Positions 36,552-45,845 are shown, numbered from the stretch's first letter. The stretch: 64,000 nt of DNA from JAWKTV01 sp041398905 (GCA_041398905.1 JAWKTV010000017.1:57503-121502); one strand, 5' to 3'. Translations and numbers: made by a program. Notes: generated by a model not told the origin, from the letters alone.

Positions 36552-38618
36552 ATGAGAACTGGTTTCGAGAGTCGACTTGGTGGTGGGCGCGGCTGGTTCG
36601 CCTGCCTGCTCCTGTTGAGCGCAGTGCTTGCGGGTGACTCGCGGCTGGTGGCGCAGACGCAGTTTCGTCTGACCGTCCCGGCCGACCCCGCGCTCAGTTC
36701 AGCCGCCGTGCTGAACCAGCAGTCGCTGATCATCACCGATGCCCAGGGTGTGACCTACCGCTATCAGCGGGCCGCCCAATTCGATTCGCCCGATGGTCAA
36801 CTGATCGGCTTCTACTCGCGCGACGCGCTGCAGGCGCTGCGCTGGCCGGCGAGTGGCAGCGGTGCGATGCAGATTGGCGATGCGCAGGGAGTCAACTGGC
36901 GACTGAGCGCGCAACCGGTGACACCCATCGCCGGCGGCCCTGCCGGACCGGTGATTCGACCCCTGCCGACTCGTCGGCCGACCCCGCTACCCTCGGGCCC
37001 GAGCCTGCATCCCGCCGGGCCACCGCAATTGCCGGAGCTGAACGGCGGTTGGGGGGCACCGGGCCTCGACTTCAACGGCTTCAACAATGCCGCCGGCATT
37101 GGACACATTGGCGTGGGTGTTGATCGCGGCGATCAACCGCTGCTCGCTTCCATCCATGACCCGCTCTCGATTCAGCTCTACCAGCACGCGAATGACACCT
37201 GGCGACACCAGCTCGACATTCGCGGGAGCGAGTTGATCCCCGGTGCGACCATTCTGGTGCGGCCTGACGTGGTTCCCGGCCAGCCGCTCTTGTACACCGT
37301 CGACAACCGCGGTTCGCTGCAGATGATCAGCGCCGGTCGGGGATCGCTGCCCCACGCGCCGCAGATCCGCCTGGCACCCGGCGCTCCGCTGGGATCGGTG
37401 GCCGGTTCGCAGGTCGCCACTGCGATCGATGCGAACGGCCGGCTGTGGTTGCTCGACCTGCGCGGCCAGTCACATGCCCTTGTCGACGAAACCGTCGGGT
37501 TGTTCCACCCGGGATCGTACGTGCAGTTGATCGAGCAGGCGTTGCCGGATCGCAGCTTCAACCGACAGGCCTACGGAATCAACAACCGGGGGCTGCTGGT
37601 TCGCTATCAGCAGTTGGCGGGCCAGTGGTCGCCGCCGCAGGTGATGGCGGAAGGCTTCGTGCCCGGCAGCCCGCTGAGTTCGATTGAGTTCAGTCTGCCC
37701 GGTCAGGGGATGCAGACGTTGCTGGCGGCGGTGGACTGGAACGGACGCCTGCAGTTGATGACCGTCACGGGGCTCGGAATGTCGCTGCAGCCGATCGATA
37801 CGGGAACGCTCCCCCCCGGCGGGCATGTGACGCTGTACGCCGCGCTGGATGGCCCCCACCTCGCGGGCGTGGGAGCGGACGGCATTTGGCGCGACTGGAT
37901 GTTCGGGGGCGGGGGATGGACTCCCTCACAGATCAGCGTGGGGTTCGCACCCGGCGCTCCGGTCTGTGCCGACCCGCTCAACAACGGCCTGTTGGCGATC
38001 GACGTGCGCGGGCAGCTTGTGCCGGCGCACTATCACCAGGGGGCGTGGCAGTGCCGGCTCTGCGGTCCGGGGTACGACATCTCTCCGCGACTCATCAGTC
38101 GCAGAGTCGTCCCCCGTCAACCACTCCCGCCCGCCCAGGTGCTGCTGACCAACAGCGGCCGGGACGACGTGATCGTCCAGATCGCCGACGCACTCAACCC
38201 GGCCGCTTCTCGCGACATCAGCGTCCCCGCGGGCGGCGCACTGCCGGTGCAACTGGAACGCGATTCCGGCGGGGTCATCGAGGAGACGTACATGGTGCCC
38301 GGCCCCGCCGGTGACTGGTACGAACAGACGCAGCAGTTCCCGCTCCCTCCGCAGCCCCGGTACTCGCTGGCCGTCTGGGAGGGCCGCGTCACTTACTCAT
38401 ACATCGACAAACGCAAGGACCGACCGAAAGGGGCGGTGCCGAGCTTCGATGTCAAGAACCACGTCAGCGTCGGGGTGTTCGACCTCCCGCCCGGTGACCT
38501 GCTCAGTGATGGCACGACGATCGACGTCTATCAGGCGGCCCGCTGGAACCGGAACCCCGGAGCCGCCGGCCACTTCGGCCGCCCGCACATCCCTCCCCAA
38601 ACCGTGCCGCGAGAGTAG
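36552..38618 (+). CDS. Large secreted protein, probably beta-propeller (tectonin-like)
   Basis: A 688-residue protein with a signal peptide (FACLLLLSAVLAGDSRLVAQ). ATG 36552 has GGAG six bases upstream; the TTG 36531 is less likely. The first ~150 residues carry a YRYQRAAQFDSPDGQ domain. The middle ~350 residues repeat a pattern of ~50 residues with a PGAP/PGSP/PGSY turn and a following hydrophobic AxDxxGRLWLLDxxG-like strand (AIDANGRLWLLDLRG; AAVDWNGRLQLMTVTG; AGVGADGIWRDWMFGG; LAIDVRGQLVPAHY), suggesting a six- or seven-bladed propeller. The C terminus is a separate beta-rich domain. Function unknown; a binding role outside the cell is inferred. Confidence 0.72.
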   Translation: MRTGFESRLGGGRGWFACLLLLSAVLAGDSRLVAQTQFRLTVPADPALSSAAVLNQQSLIITDAQGVTYRYQRAAQFDSPDGQLIGFYSRDALQALRWPASGSGAMQIGDAQGVNWRLSAQPVTPIAGGPAGPVIRPLPTRRPTPLPSGPSLHPAGPPQLPELNGGWGAPGLDFNGFNNAAGIGHIGVGVDRGDQPLLASIHDPLSIQLYQHANDTWRHQLDIRGSELIPGATILVRPDVVPGQPLLYTVDNRGSLQMISAGRGSLPHAPQIRLAPGAPLGSVAGSQVATAIDANGRLWLLDLRGQSHALVDETVGLFHPGSYVQLIEQALPDRSFNRQAYGINNRGLLVRYQQLAGQWSPPQVMAEGFVPGSPLSSIEFSLPGQGMQTLLAAVDWNGRLQLMTVTGLGMSLQPIDTGTLPPGGHVTLYAALDGPHLAGVGADGIWRDWMFGGGGWTPSQISVGFAPGAPVCADPLNNGLLAIDVRGQLVPAHYHQGAWQCRLCGPGYDISPRLISRRVVPRQPLPPAQVLLTNSGRDDVIVQIADALNPAASRDISVPAGGALPVQLERDSGGVIEETYMVPGPAGDWYEQTQQFPLPPQPRYSLAVWEGRVTYSYIDKRKDRPKGAVPSFDVKNHVSVGVFDLPPGDLLSDGTTIDVYQAARWNRNPGAAGHFGRPHIPPQTVPRE

Positions 38619-38707
38619 TGACGAAGAGCCCGTCGAGAAACAGCGTGGCGACGGATCGAAGTCGAGCCGTCTCCGTCACCCCACTTCATTGCGGGCCAGC
38701 GGCGGCC

Positions 38708-40216
38708 TCACAGTTGCACGGTGACGGCTTTTGTCTCCGTATAGAGTGCGATCCCTTCGTGTCCCATTTCGCGTCCCCAGCCCGACTGCTTGTAGCCACC
38801 GAACGGCAAGGCCGCATCGAAGATGTTGTAGCAGTTGACCCACACCGTACCGGCCCGCAGTCGCCTGGCGATCCGATGGCCGTGGCTGATGTCCCTCGTC
38901 CAGACGGCGGCGGCGAGGCCGTACTGGGTATCGTTCGCCGTCGCGAGCACTTCCTCGATGTCGTCGTAGGCGACGGCCGCGACCACTGGGCCAAAGATCT
39001 CTTCGCGGATCACCTGCATCTCGGGCCGCGTATTCACAAGCACCGTTGGCTCGACAAAGAACCCGGAGTCCGCGGCCCGCTGGCCTCCGACGACCGCCTC
39101 GGCACCGTCATCAAACCCGGACTTCAGAAACCCGCACACGCGGTCGAACTGAACCTTCGAGACCAGCGGACCCATCTGTGTCTCGGGGTGCAGTCCCGGA
39201 CCGAGCTTGATCTGCCGGGCATGGTTCGCAACCCCCTCGACCACTTCATCGAACTGCTGGCGATGCACGTACAGCCGCGAACCGGCACAACAGCACTGGC
39301 CGTGATTGAAGAAGATGGCGTTCGCCGCGCCGCCAATGGCCGCCGATAGGTCGGCGTCGGGCAGCACGATATTCGGACTCTTGCCACCCAACTCGAGCGA
39401 GACCTTCTTGAGGTTCGTTTCCCCGGCGGCCTTGACGATGAGCTTGCCGACCTCGGTGGACCCGGTGAAGGCGACCTTGTCGACATCAGGATGGGCCGCC
39501 AGGGCGGCTCCAGCGGTTTCACCGTAGCCGGTGATGACGTTTACCACACCGGGTGGAAAGCCTGCTTCCTGCGTGAGTTCCGCGAGCCGCAGTGCGGTCA
39601 GCGGTGTCTCTTCCGCAACCTTGAGGACCACCGTGCAGCCCACCGCAAGGGCCGGCCCCAACTTCCAGGCCGCCATCAGCAGCGGAAAGTTCCAGGGGAT
39701 GATCTGCCCCACGACTCCAACCGGCTCACGCAGCGTGTAACTGTGAAACTCCGCCCCCGCCGCATACGGAACGGAAATCGGGATGGTGTTTCCTTCGATC
39801 TTCGTCGCCCAACCGGCCATGTAACGGAAGAGGTCGATGGCCAGCGGCACGTCCGCTGCAGCCGCGACCGCGCGGGGCTTACCGTTATCGAGTGATTCCA
39901 ACTCAGCGAACTCATCGAGGTGCCCCTCGAGCAGATCCGCCAGCTTCCACAACAGCCGTCCCCGCATCGATGCCGTCATCGCCGGCCAGGAGCCAGACTC
40001 GAACGCCGCTCGCGCGGCCTGCACAGCCGCGTTGACGTCCGCCTTGTCGCCCTCGGCAACGGTCGTGACAACCTGCCCGGTAGCCGGGTTCGTGACGTCA
40101 AACACCTTGCCCGAGACGGCTGGCACCCACTCGCCACCGATCAGCAGTCGGTGCTCGCGATCCAGGAACTTGCGAACGGCCCCGCTCACTGCGGGGGCTT
40201 GCTCGGTCAGCATCAT
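38708..40216 (-). CDS. NAD-dependent aldehyde dehydrogenase
   Basis: ALDH superfamily, 502 residues, oxidising an aldehyde to the acid. Features: REPVGVVGQIIPWNFPLLMAAWKLGPALA, the NAD-binding KVAEETPLTAL and GSTEVGKLI, catalytic Glu in LELGGKSPN and catalytic Cys in GQCCCAGSRLYVH, and the C-terminal PFGGYKQSGWGREMG. Overall it is closest in pattern to betaine-aldehyde and retinal-type ALDHs, but substrate is not deducible. Two adjacent ATGs, 40216 and 40213, are both possible; the ATG 40258 extends into a positively charged leader and is less likely. Convergent with the propeller-like gene. Confidence 0.93.
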   Translation of the reverse strand: MMLTEQAPAVSGAVRKFLDREHRLLIGGEWVPAVSGKVFDVTNPATGQVVTTVAEGDKADVNAAVQAARAAFESGSWPAMTASMRGRLLWKLADLLEGHLDEFAELESLDNGKPRAVAAAADVPLAIDLFRYMAGWATKIEGNTIPISVPYAAGAEFHSYTLREPVGVVGQIIPWNFPLLMAAWKLGPALAVGCTVVLKVAEETPLTALRLAELTQEAGFPPGVVNVITGYGETAGAALAAHPDVDKVAFTGSTEVGKLIVKAAGETNLKKVSLELGGKSPNIVLPDADLSAAIGGAANAIFFNHGQCCCAGSRLYVHRQQFDEVVEGVANHARQIKLGPGLHPETQMGPLVSKVQFDRVCGFLKSGFDDGAEAVVGGQRAADSGFFVEPTVLVNTRPEMQVIREEIFGPVVAAVAYDDIEEVLATANDTQYGLAAAVWTRDISHGHRIARRLRAGTVWVNCYNIFDAALPFGGYKQSGWGREMGHEGIALYTETKAVTVQL

Positions 40217-40615
40217 GATCCACCTCTTTGTTGGTCGACTTGCATAGTCACCTGCCATCGTGACCCGCTCAAAACGATCCTAAGGCGGCCACATTGGCGG
40301 CACAAGACAGTCCGCCGCGACACCACTCACGTGCATCGACTCCGCAACAGGAGTACGCGCCCTTGCGTTCGGCTTCCCCACCCCATCCATGAGCGACTGC
40401 ACTCCTTCGACGGCCTCTGGGTCGCCGGGTTGGCGTTCGCCGGGCAGGGGTGGTATACACAACCAGGAGCATGTCTTCCCGTGCGCTTTGGCTGTGCGTT
40501 GGCTGGAGACTCGAGCGGCTCACGGTGGCGCGGCGATACGGCAGCACGGCAATAAGGCGTCGTGGCGAGCCAATCGCACTTCGGACACAACCTTGTTTCA
40601 AGGACTCACCCAACG

Positions 40616-41002
40616 ATGGCTGACAGCAAGACCGCCAACCCTTCCTCAACGACTTCCACCACCGCTGCCGAACAGCAGGTTCCGCAGGGCGAGTTGCGGA
40701 TCGTGCTCGATGACTCGAACGTCTCAGCGCTGTATGCCAACTTCTGCCGAGTCGCCAGCACGCCCGACGAAGTCATACTGGACCTCGCGCTCAACCCAAA
40801 TCCCTACCCGGCGCCCGGCACGACGGGCACGCAGCGGATCGCGCTGTCGCAGCGGGTCATCCTCAGCCATGTCACCGCCAAGAAGCTCGCCGCCCTGTTG
40901 GCCGCGACGCTGCAGCGGCACGAACAGGCGTTCGGCACCGTCGAAGTCGACCTGCGCAAGCGGGTGCAGGTCGGCGCGAACGGCGACTCCGCCGCCCCGT
41001 GA
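40616..41002 (+). CDS. DUF3467-family small protein
   Basis: A 128-residue protein. A Ser/Thr/Ala-rich N terminus is followed by a DUF3467-like domain: NVSALYANFCRVASTPDEVI, LDLALNPNP, RVILSHVTAKKLAALLAATL and RHEQAFGTVEV. DUF3467 proteins are small, widespread and uncharacterised. ATG 40616 is the natural start; the ATG at 40562 adds an unlikely leader. It precedes a second gene with two copies of a related domain by 92 bases. Confidence 0.82.
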   Translation: MADSKTANPSSTTSTTAAEQQVPQGELRIVLDDSNVSALYANFCRVASTPDEVILDLALNPNPYPAPGTTGTQRIALSQRVILSHVTAKKLAALLAATLQRHEQAFGTVEVDLRKRVQVGANGDSAAP

Positions 41003-41094
41003 TTGCCCTGCCATTCACGATGTTCCGGGCCGACGGCGTCGGCGTCCGCCCCACCTCGAGACGCACGGCCCTTTCGCGAAGTTGAGCCCGCCCG

Positions 41095-41775
41095 ATGGAT
41101 GACGTGAATCCTGATATCCCCGATCCCCGCGACGATGACGACGAGCTGCCGCAGCCGGTGCAGGGGCAGGTTCGTCACCAGAGCCGCAGTGCGCGGGTGC
41201 CCGAGCAGGTCGGAGCGGGTGTCTTCAGCAACGGCGTGATGATCCTCACCGGCCAGTATGAATGTCTGCTCGACTTCGTGCTGCGGATGGGGGAGGTGCA
41301 GCGAGTCGTGACGCGGGTGGTGCTGCCTCCGGTCGTCGCACGCCAGTTCGAGCGGGCCTTGCGCGACAACCTGCACAACTACGAGACTCGATTCGGCACT
41401 GTCCCACGTATGCCCCGGCCTGTCCCGCAACCGGCCGACGACGAGGACGAGGTCCCCCGCGAGCCCGGGTCTGCGCCGGTCCAGATCGGTGGAACAGGCG
41501 GCCCGCAGCCGCCTCGCGCGACCCAGATCGACGACATCTACCACGACCTCCGGTTCCCGGAAGACCTGTATTCCGGCCGCTACGCCAACGCAGTTCTGAT
41601 TCGCCATTCCGGCACGGAGTTCTGCTTCGACTTCCTCTGCAACGCCTACCCGAAAAGCGTCGTCTCGGCGCGGGTGTTCCTGGCCGCCCCGCACGTTCCG
41701 CCGTTCCTCGAGTCGCTGACCCGCTCGCTGCAGCCGCCCGAACCGCCCGGAACGCTCGACGACACCATCGCATAA
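41095..41775 (+). CDS. Protein with two DUF3467-like domains in tandem
   Basis: A 226-residue acidic protein. Block one (GAGVFSNGVMILTGQYECLL, DFVLRMGEVQRVVTRVVLPP) and block two (SGRYANAVLIRHSGTEFCFD, FLCNAYPKSVVSARVFLAAP) share the DUF3467 layout of a short strand, an F(D/C)-F-(V/L) strand and a V(V/S)xRVxLxP strand followed by a helix. The two are joined by a Pro/Asp/Glu-rich linker. The upstream gene has one more copy, giving three in a row. No catalytic residues are evident; homo-oligomeric adaptor or DNA-associated roles are guesses. Confidence 0.72.
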   Translation: MDDVNPDIPDPRDDDDELPQPVQGQVRHQSRSARVPEQVGAGVFSNGVMILTGQYECLLDFVLRMGEVQRVVTRVVLPPVVARQFERALRDNLHNYETRFGTVPRMPRPVPQPADDEDEVPREPGSAPVQIGGTGGPQPPRATQIDDIYHDLRFPEDLYSGRYANAVLIRHSGTEFCFDFLCNAYPKSVVSARVFLAAPHVPPFLESLTRSLQPPEPPGTLDDTIA

Positions 41776-41908
41776 GACCTTTCCCTGCCATTCAATCGCT
41801 CTGGTGCCCGGCCGCTCTGACCCGTTGAAGCCGACATTCCTCGCGGCTAGACTGCGATCGCTGCCGACGCCTGACCAGAACCCACCCCCTTGAAACGACG
41901 GAAACCCA

Positions 41909-42520
41909 ATGAGCATGGGGACTTCCGATAACGAACCCAAGTCCCGGCACGTGATTGTGCTCTCCGGTCCGAGCGGCAGTGGCAAGACCACGATCGTGAA
42001 TCGGCTGCTCGTCGAGTCGCCGGTCCCTTTGCAGATGTCGGTCTCGGCGACCACCCGGCCGATGCGGCCCGGTGAGGTCGATGGCGTCAACTACTACTTC
42101 CTCGAGCCAGCGGAGTTCGATCGCCGCCGCATCGCTGGCGAGTTCCTCGAGTACGCCGAGGTCCACAAGAGTGGCTACTGGTACGGCACGCTCCGCTCGG
42201 AGGTCGACCGGATCCAGCAGGCCGGGGCGTGGGTGCTGCTGGAGGTCGATGTGCAGGGGGCGACCAGCATCATGCAAGTCTATCCCGATGCATTGACCAT
42301 CTTTCTCGAGACGCCATCGGTCGAGGTGTACGAGCAGCGGCTGCGTTCGCGGGGGACCGAGGATGAGGCGGTGATCCAGCGTCGGTTGCAGACGGCGCGC
42401 AGCGAACTAGAATTGAAAGACCGGTACTCGCACCGGGTCATTAACGATGATCTCGACCGGGCCGTCCACGAGATCTGCGATCTCCTCGCGGCCCGAAAGG
42501 CAGTCAACGATGCTGGATGA
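41909..42520 (+). CDS. gmk: Guanylate kinase
   Basis: Phosphorylates GMP to GDP. The 203-residue length is normal. P-loop GPSGSGKTT at residues 20-28, the GMP-binding SVSATTRPMRPGEVDGVNYYF, EFLEYAEVHKSGYWYGTLRSEV, and VLLEVDVQGATSIMQ are all standard. It overlaps rpoZ by 11 bases, so the two genes are translationally coupled; coaC follows. Gmk followed by rpoZ is a common bacterial arrangement. Confidence 0.96.
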   Translation: MSMGTSDNEPKSRHVIVLSGPSGSGKTTIVNRLLVESPVPLQMSVSATTRPMRPGEVDGVNYYFLEPAEFDRRRIAGEFLEYAEVHKSGYWYGTLRSEVDRIQQAGAWVLLEVDVQGATSIMQVYPDALTIFLETPSVEVYEQRLRSRGTEDEAVIQRRLQTARSELELKDRYSHRVINDDLDRAVHEICDLLAARKAVNDAG

Positions 42521-42779
42521 ACTGAAGGAAGAGGGGATCGTCAACAAGGTCGGCGGACGCTTCAAGCTGTCGACGCTGATTCAGAAGCGGCTGGTCGCTT
42601 TGAACCGCGGCACGCCTCCGCTCGTTGAATGTGTCGGCAAGCCCGACATGGGAACCGTCGTGCAGGAGATCCTGCAGGACAAGATCTATCTCGACGCCAG
42701 CGGCAACGTGATTCAGGCGGTCGATGATGCTCCGTCGGTGGCTGCGGACGATGGCGGCCCGTCGCTGAAGGACCTGTAG
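42510..42779 (+). CDS. rpoZ: RNA polymerase omega subunit
   Basis: An 89-residue omega subunit that helps assemble beta-prime. The core NKVGGRFKLSTLIQKRLVALNRG, then PPLVECVGKPDMGTVVQEIL matches the omega helix pattern, and the position straight after gmk supports it. It begins inside the last codons of gmk (ATG 42510). The acidic C-terminal tail (DDAPSVAADDGG) is lineage-specific. Confidence 0.85.
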   Translation: MLDELKEEGIVNKVGGRFKLSTLIQKRLVALNRGTPPLVECVGKPDMGTVVQEILQDKIYLDASGNVIQAVDDAPSVAADDGGPSLKDL

Positions 42780-42831
42780 TGCTGAGCCGCCGGCCATGCC
42801 GGCGCGCCGTCTTCGGGACGCACCGGCATTG

Positions 42832-43380
42832 ATGCAAAACCGCGAACTACTGATCGGCGTGTCGGGCGGGATCGCGGCGTACAAGACCGCTGATCTTGTC
42901 AGCAAACTGGTGCAGCGCGGTGCGCAGGTTTCCGTCATCATGACCGACGCCGCGACGAAGTTCGTCGGTCCAACCACGTTCGAAGCGCTGACTGGCCGGC
43001 CCGTTTACACCTCCCTGTTCGATCCGCGCGAGCACTTCATCGGCGAGCACATCGGGCTGGCCCGCCGCGCGGAACTCTTGCTCATCGCTCCTGCGACAGC
43101 GCAGATGATTGCGAGCCTTGCGCACGGTCTGGCCGGTGACCTGCTGACGACGGCGGCGCTGGCCGTCAATTGCCCGATCATCGTCGCGCCGGCGATGAAC
43201 GCCGACATGTGGGCCAAGCCGGCCGTGCAGCGAAACGTCCAGCAGCTCATCGACGACGGCATCGAAATCGCGGAGCCGGGTGAAGGTTGGCTGAGCTGTG
43301 GCATCAAAGGGGCAGGCCGCATGGCCGAGCCTGCCGAGTTGCTGCAGCTCATCAATACGCGGTTGTCCGCAGGTCGATGA
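42832..43380 (+). CDS. coaC: Flavoprotein decarboxylase, CoaC-type (phosphopantothenoylcysteine decarboxylase)
   Basis: Decarboxylates phosphopantothenoylcysteine in CoA synthesis. The 182-residue protein has the flavoprotein start LLIGVSGGIAAYKTADLVSKL, the middle LLIAPATAQMIASLAHGLAGDLL, and the substrate-binding region IIVAPAMNADMWAKPAVQRN. The C-terminal part PGEGWLSCGIKGAGRMAE has the Cys of the family. It lacks the CoaB synthetase domain usually fused behind it in bacteria, so CoaB should be elsewhere or the protein belongs to a relative such as UbiX/PAD. ATG 42832 follows rpoZ by 52 bases; an in-frame ATG lies at 42796. Confidence 0.85.
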   Translation: MQNRELLIGVSGGIAAYKTADLVSKLVQRGAQVSVIMTDAATKFVGPTTFEALTGRPVYTSLFDPREHFIGEHIGLARRAELLLIAPATAQMIASLAHGLAGDLLTTAALAVNCPIIVAPAMNADMWAKPAVQRNVQQLIDDGIEIAEPGEGWLSCGIKGAGRMAEPAELLQLINTRLSAGR

Positions 43381-43535
43381 CGGGCCGGTACCAATTCGCT
43401 GTGAGCGAGCCCGTTGGGTAGGCGCCGCACAGACCGCTGTGACGGTCCGCGGGCATCCCCTGGAATCGTTCGCTACGATGCCCCGGAACTCGGGATGCCG
43501 TCCCTGACCCCACTTGCAACGAGGACCGCGGCCTC

Positions 43536-45062
43536 ATGCGGAAACACCATTCGCCCAAATTGACGCGACGTCTGCTCAGTCGCCTGTGCATCGTCGGAAT
43601 ACTGCTCATCACTTCTGCAGTGCTGCGGGCGGACGATGTGGAAGCCATCCTCGCCTTCCCCGGCAGCACGGGCGAGTGGCATGGCTTCACGCAGCACAAC
43701 TTCGAGGTCGGCGGGAAGCCGGTGCAGGTGGTCGCTCCCCGGCAGCCGGCTCCGGGTCGGCCGTGGGTCTGGCATGGTGAGTTCTTCGGCCACAAGCCGG
43801 CTCCCGATATCGCGCTCCTTGAGCGGGGCTTTCACATCGTCTACCTCCGTGTCCCCGACATGCTTGGCTCGCCCCCAGCGGTCGAGCACTGGAACGCCTG
43901 CTACCACGAGCTGACACACACCTATCGACTCGCGCCGAAGGTCGCACTCGTCGGCCTCAGTCGCGGCGGGCTATACTGTTACAACTGGGCGATCGCCAAT
44001 CCCGACAAGGTCGCCTGCATCTACGGCGACGCCCCCGTCTGCGACTTCAAGAGCTGGCCGGGCGGGCACGGGCAGGGGCCGGGACACGCCCCCAACTGGC
44101 AGCTCGTGCTGAAGCTGTGGGGCTTCGCGAACGATGACGAAGCGATCGCCTATCAGGGCAACCCTGTCGACAATCTCGCCCCGCTCGCCGCCGCGGATGT
44201 CCCTTTATTGCACGTCTACGGAGACGCCGACGAGGTTGTGCCCTGGGATGAAAACACGGGCGTCATCGCCAATCGCTATCGTGATCTGGGAGGCCGGATC
44301 GCCCTCATCGCGAAGCCGGGCGTCGGACACCACCCGCACGGGCTGGAGGACTCGACCCCCATCGTCGAGTTCATCACCCACCATGCGCTCCAACAGTTCG
44401 AGCGAGAGGAACTGCTCTTCGCCGACGCGTTCGATCGCGAGGAGAGCCAGCCGGACATCGAGGAGATTGGCAATGGCTGGACGACGAACTCGGCCTGGCG
44501 GGCCGGCGGCAAACAGCAGGTCGACCTCGACGGGCAGGTGATGCGTGTCACCCGCGTGCCGGAGGCGGACCACGGCGTGGCGATCTTTCACGACGCCGCT
44601 TTGACTGACGGCCGGGTCGCTCTGCGGTTCAAGCTCTCAGCCGGCGACGATCTGGGTGTCGACTTCGTTGATCGCGACCTGAAAACCGTTCACGCCGGAC
44701 ACCTCTTCATGGCCCGTGTGACACCCACGAAGCTGACAATCCTCGACTCGAAGACCGGTCACATGGACCTCAAGATTCGCGAACAGCGGCAGGCGGGGGA
44801 GCTACCCGAGGGACTCCAGACGCTGCTGGCCAGCAAGCAGGCAAACGTGCCGCTACAACTCGACACCGAGGTCTGGCATTCGCTGGCGGTGGAGATTCGA
44901 GGCGACCAGATGCGTGTGCTCATCGACGGCCTGCCAGCGGGCCGGCTCGTCTCCGAGGGAATCGCCCACCCCACTAAACGCCGCATCACGCTCGCCGTTA
45001 ATCATCACGCGCTAATCGACGATGTTCGAGTCTGGAAGACCGTCGGCAACGAGGGCGAATGA
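43536..45062 (+). CDS. Secreted alpha/beta hydrolase with C-terminal jelly-roll (LamG/DUF1080-like) domain
   Basis: A 508-residue protein with a signal peptide (LCIVGILLITSAVLRADDVE). Residues ~30-280 form an alpha/beta hydrolase: nucleophile elbow GLSRGG (Ser in VALVGLSRGGLYCYNWA), acid near VYGDADEVVPWDENT, and His in GVGHHPHG. Residues ~295-505 are beta-rich, ending ITLAVNHHALIDDVRVWKTV, like the concanavalin-fold domain that often follows planctomycete hydrolases. Esterase or polysaccharide-related action is likely; substrate unknown. The gene stands alone on the plus strand. Confidence 0.82.
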   Translation: MRKHHSPKLTRRLLSRLCIVGILLITSAVLRADDVEAILAFPGSTGEWHGFTQHNFEVGGKPVQVVAPRQPAPGRPWVWHGEFFGHKPAPDIALLERGFHIVYLRVPDMLGSPPAVEHWNACYHELTHTYRLAPKVALVGLSRGGLYCYNWAIANPDKVACIYGDAPVCDFKSWPGGHGQGPGHAPNWQLVLKLWGFANDDEAIAYQGNPVDNLAPLAAADVPLLHVYGDADEVVPWDENTGVIANRYRDLGGRIALIAKPGVGHHPHGLEDSTPIVEFITHHALQQFEREELLFADAFDREESQPDIEEIGNGWTTNSAWRAGGKQQVDLDGQVMRVTRVPEADHGVAIFHDAALTDGRVALRFKLSAGDDLGVDFVDRDLKTVHAGHLFMARVTPTKLTILDSKTGHMDLKIREQRQAGELPEGLQTLLASKQANVPLQLDTEVWHSLAVEIRGDQMRVLIDGLPAGRLVSEGIAHPTKRRITLAVNHHALIDDVRVWKTVGNEGE

Positions 45063-45095
45063 CCGCGAGGTCGGTACCGCCGCGCTCAAGGCGGG

Positions 45096-45845
45096 TCATA
45101 GCTGCTCGCCGCCCGTGACGTGCAGCACCTCACCGTTGACGAACCCCGCCGTTGCGAGATAGGTGACCCCGCGGGCGATGTCGTCCGGTGCGCCCACGTG
45201 TCCGAGCGGAATCCGCCGAGTGATCCGCTCTTCCCACGCGTCCTGGTCAGCGCCCGGCGGCGGCAGGATCGCCCCCGGAGCAATGGCGTTGACGTGCGCC
45301 CGTGTGCCCACCTCCTGAGCGAGCAGTTTGGTCATTGCCAGCAACCCGGCCTTGGCGGCGGTGTAGGCCAAGTGCCCCGGCACCGGTCGAGCCGCCCGCC
45401 AGTCGACGATGTTGATCACGTCGCCGCGCCGCCCCGCCGGAAGCTGCCGGACGAACTCCTGCGTCAGCCACACGGGTGCTTTGAGGTTGAGATTGAACTG
45501 CTGATCCCAGTCGGTCTCACTGGTGCCGTCGAGCGTCCCCTCCCTGAAGATCGCCGCGCTGTTGACGAGCAGATCGATCGGCCCCAGGGCCGCGGCGGCG
45601 TCGGTGATGAGTTGTCGCGCCCCCTTGACGGGTGCCGCCATCAGGTCCGACTGCACGGCGATCGACCGCCGCCCCAGACTCGTCAGTTGCGAGACCACCT
45701 CGTGCGCGGCCGCCTCGGACCCCGCATAATGGACGCAGACATCCGCCCCTTGTCGGCCAAGTTCCAGCGCGATGGCCCGGCCAATCCGGACCCCGGCCCC
45801 GGTGACAAGGGCGATGCGTCCAGCAAGTGCGACGGCGTGTGACAT
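45096..45845 (-). CDS. Short-chain dehydrogenase, pteridine-reductase (FolM/PTR1)-like
   Basis: A 249-residue SDR. NAD(P)-binding GxxxRIGRA in VTGAGVRIGRAIALELGR; YxxxK in YTAAKAGLL. The usual catalytic Ser is replaced by Asp in INIVDWRAARPVPGHLAY, as in PTR1 and FolM pteridine reductases, which suggests reduction of dihydropteridines. Asn in LLVNSAAIF fits the SDR core. ATG 45845 is preferred because ATG 45902 adds an unlikely leader. Convergent with the hydrolase gene and upstream-adjacent to another hydrolase on the same strand. Confidence 0.82.
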   Translation of the reverse strand: MSHAVALAGRIALVTGAGVRIGRAIALELGRQGADVCVHYAGSEAAAHEVVSQLTSLGRRSIAVQSDLMAAPVKGARQLITDAAAALGPIDLLVNSAAIFREGTLDGTSETDWDQQFNLNLKAPVWLTQEFVRQLPAGRRGDVINIVDWRAARPVPGHLAYTAAKAGLLAMTKLLAQEVGTRAHVNAIAPGAILPPPGADQDAWEERITRRIPLGHVGAPDDIARGVTYLATAGFVNGEVLHVTGGEQL

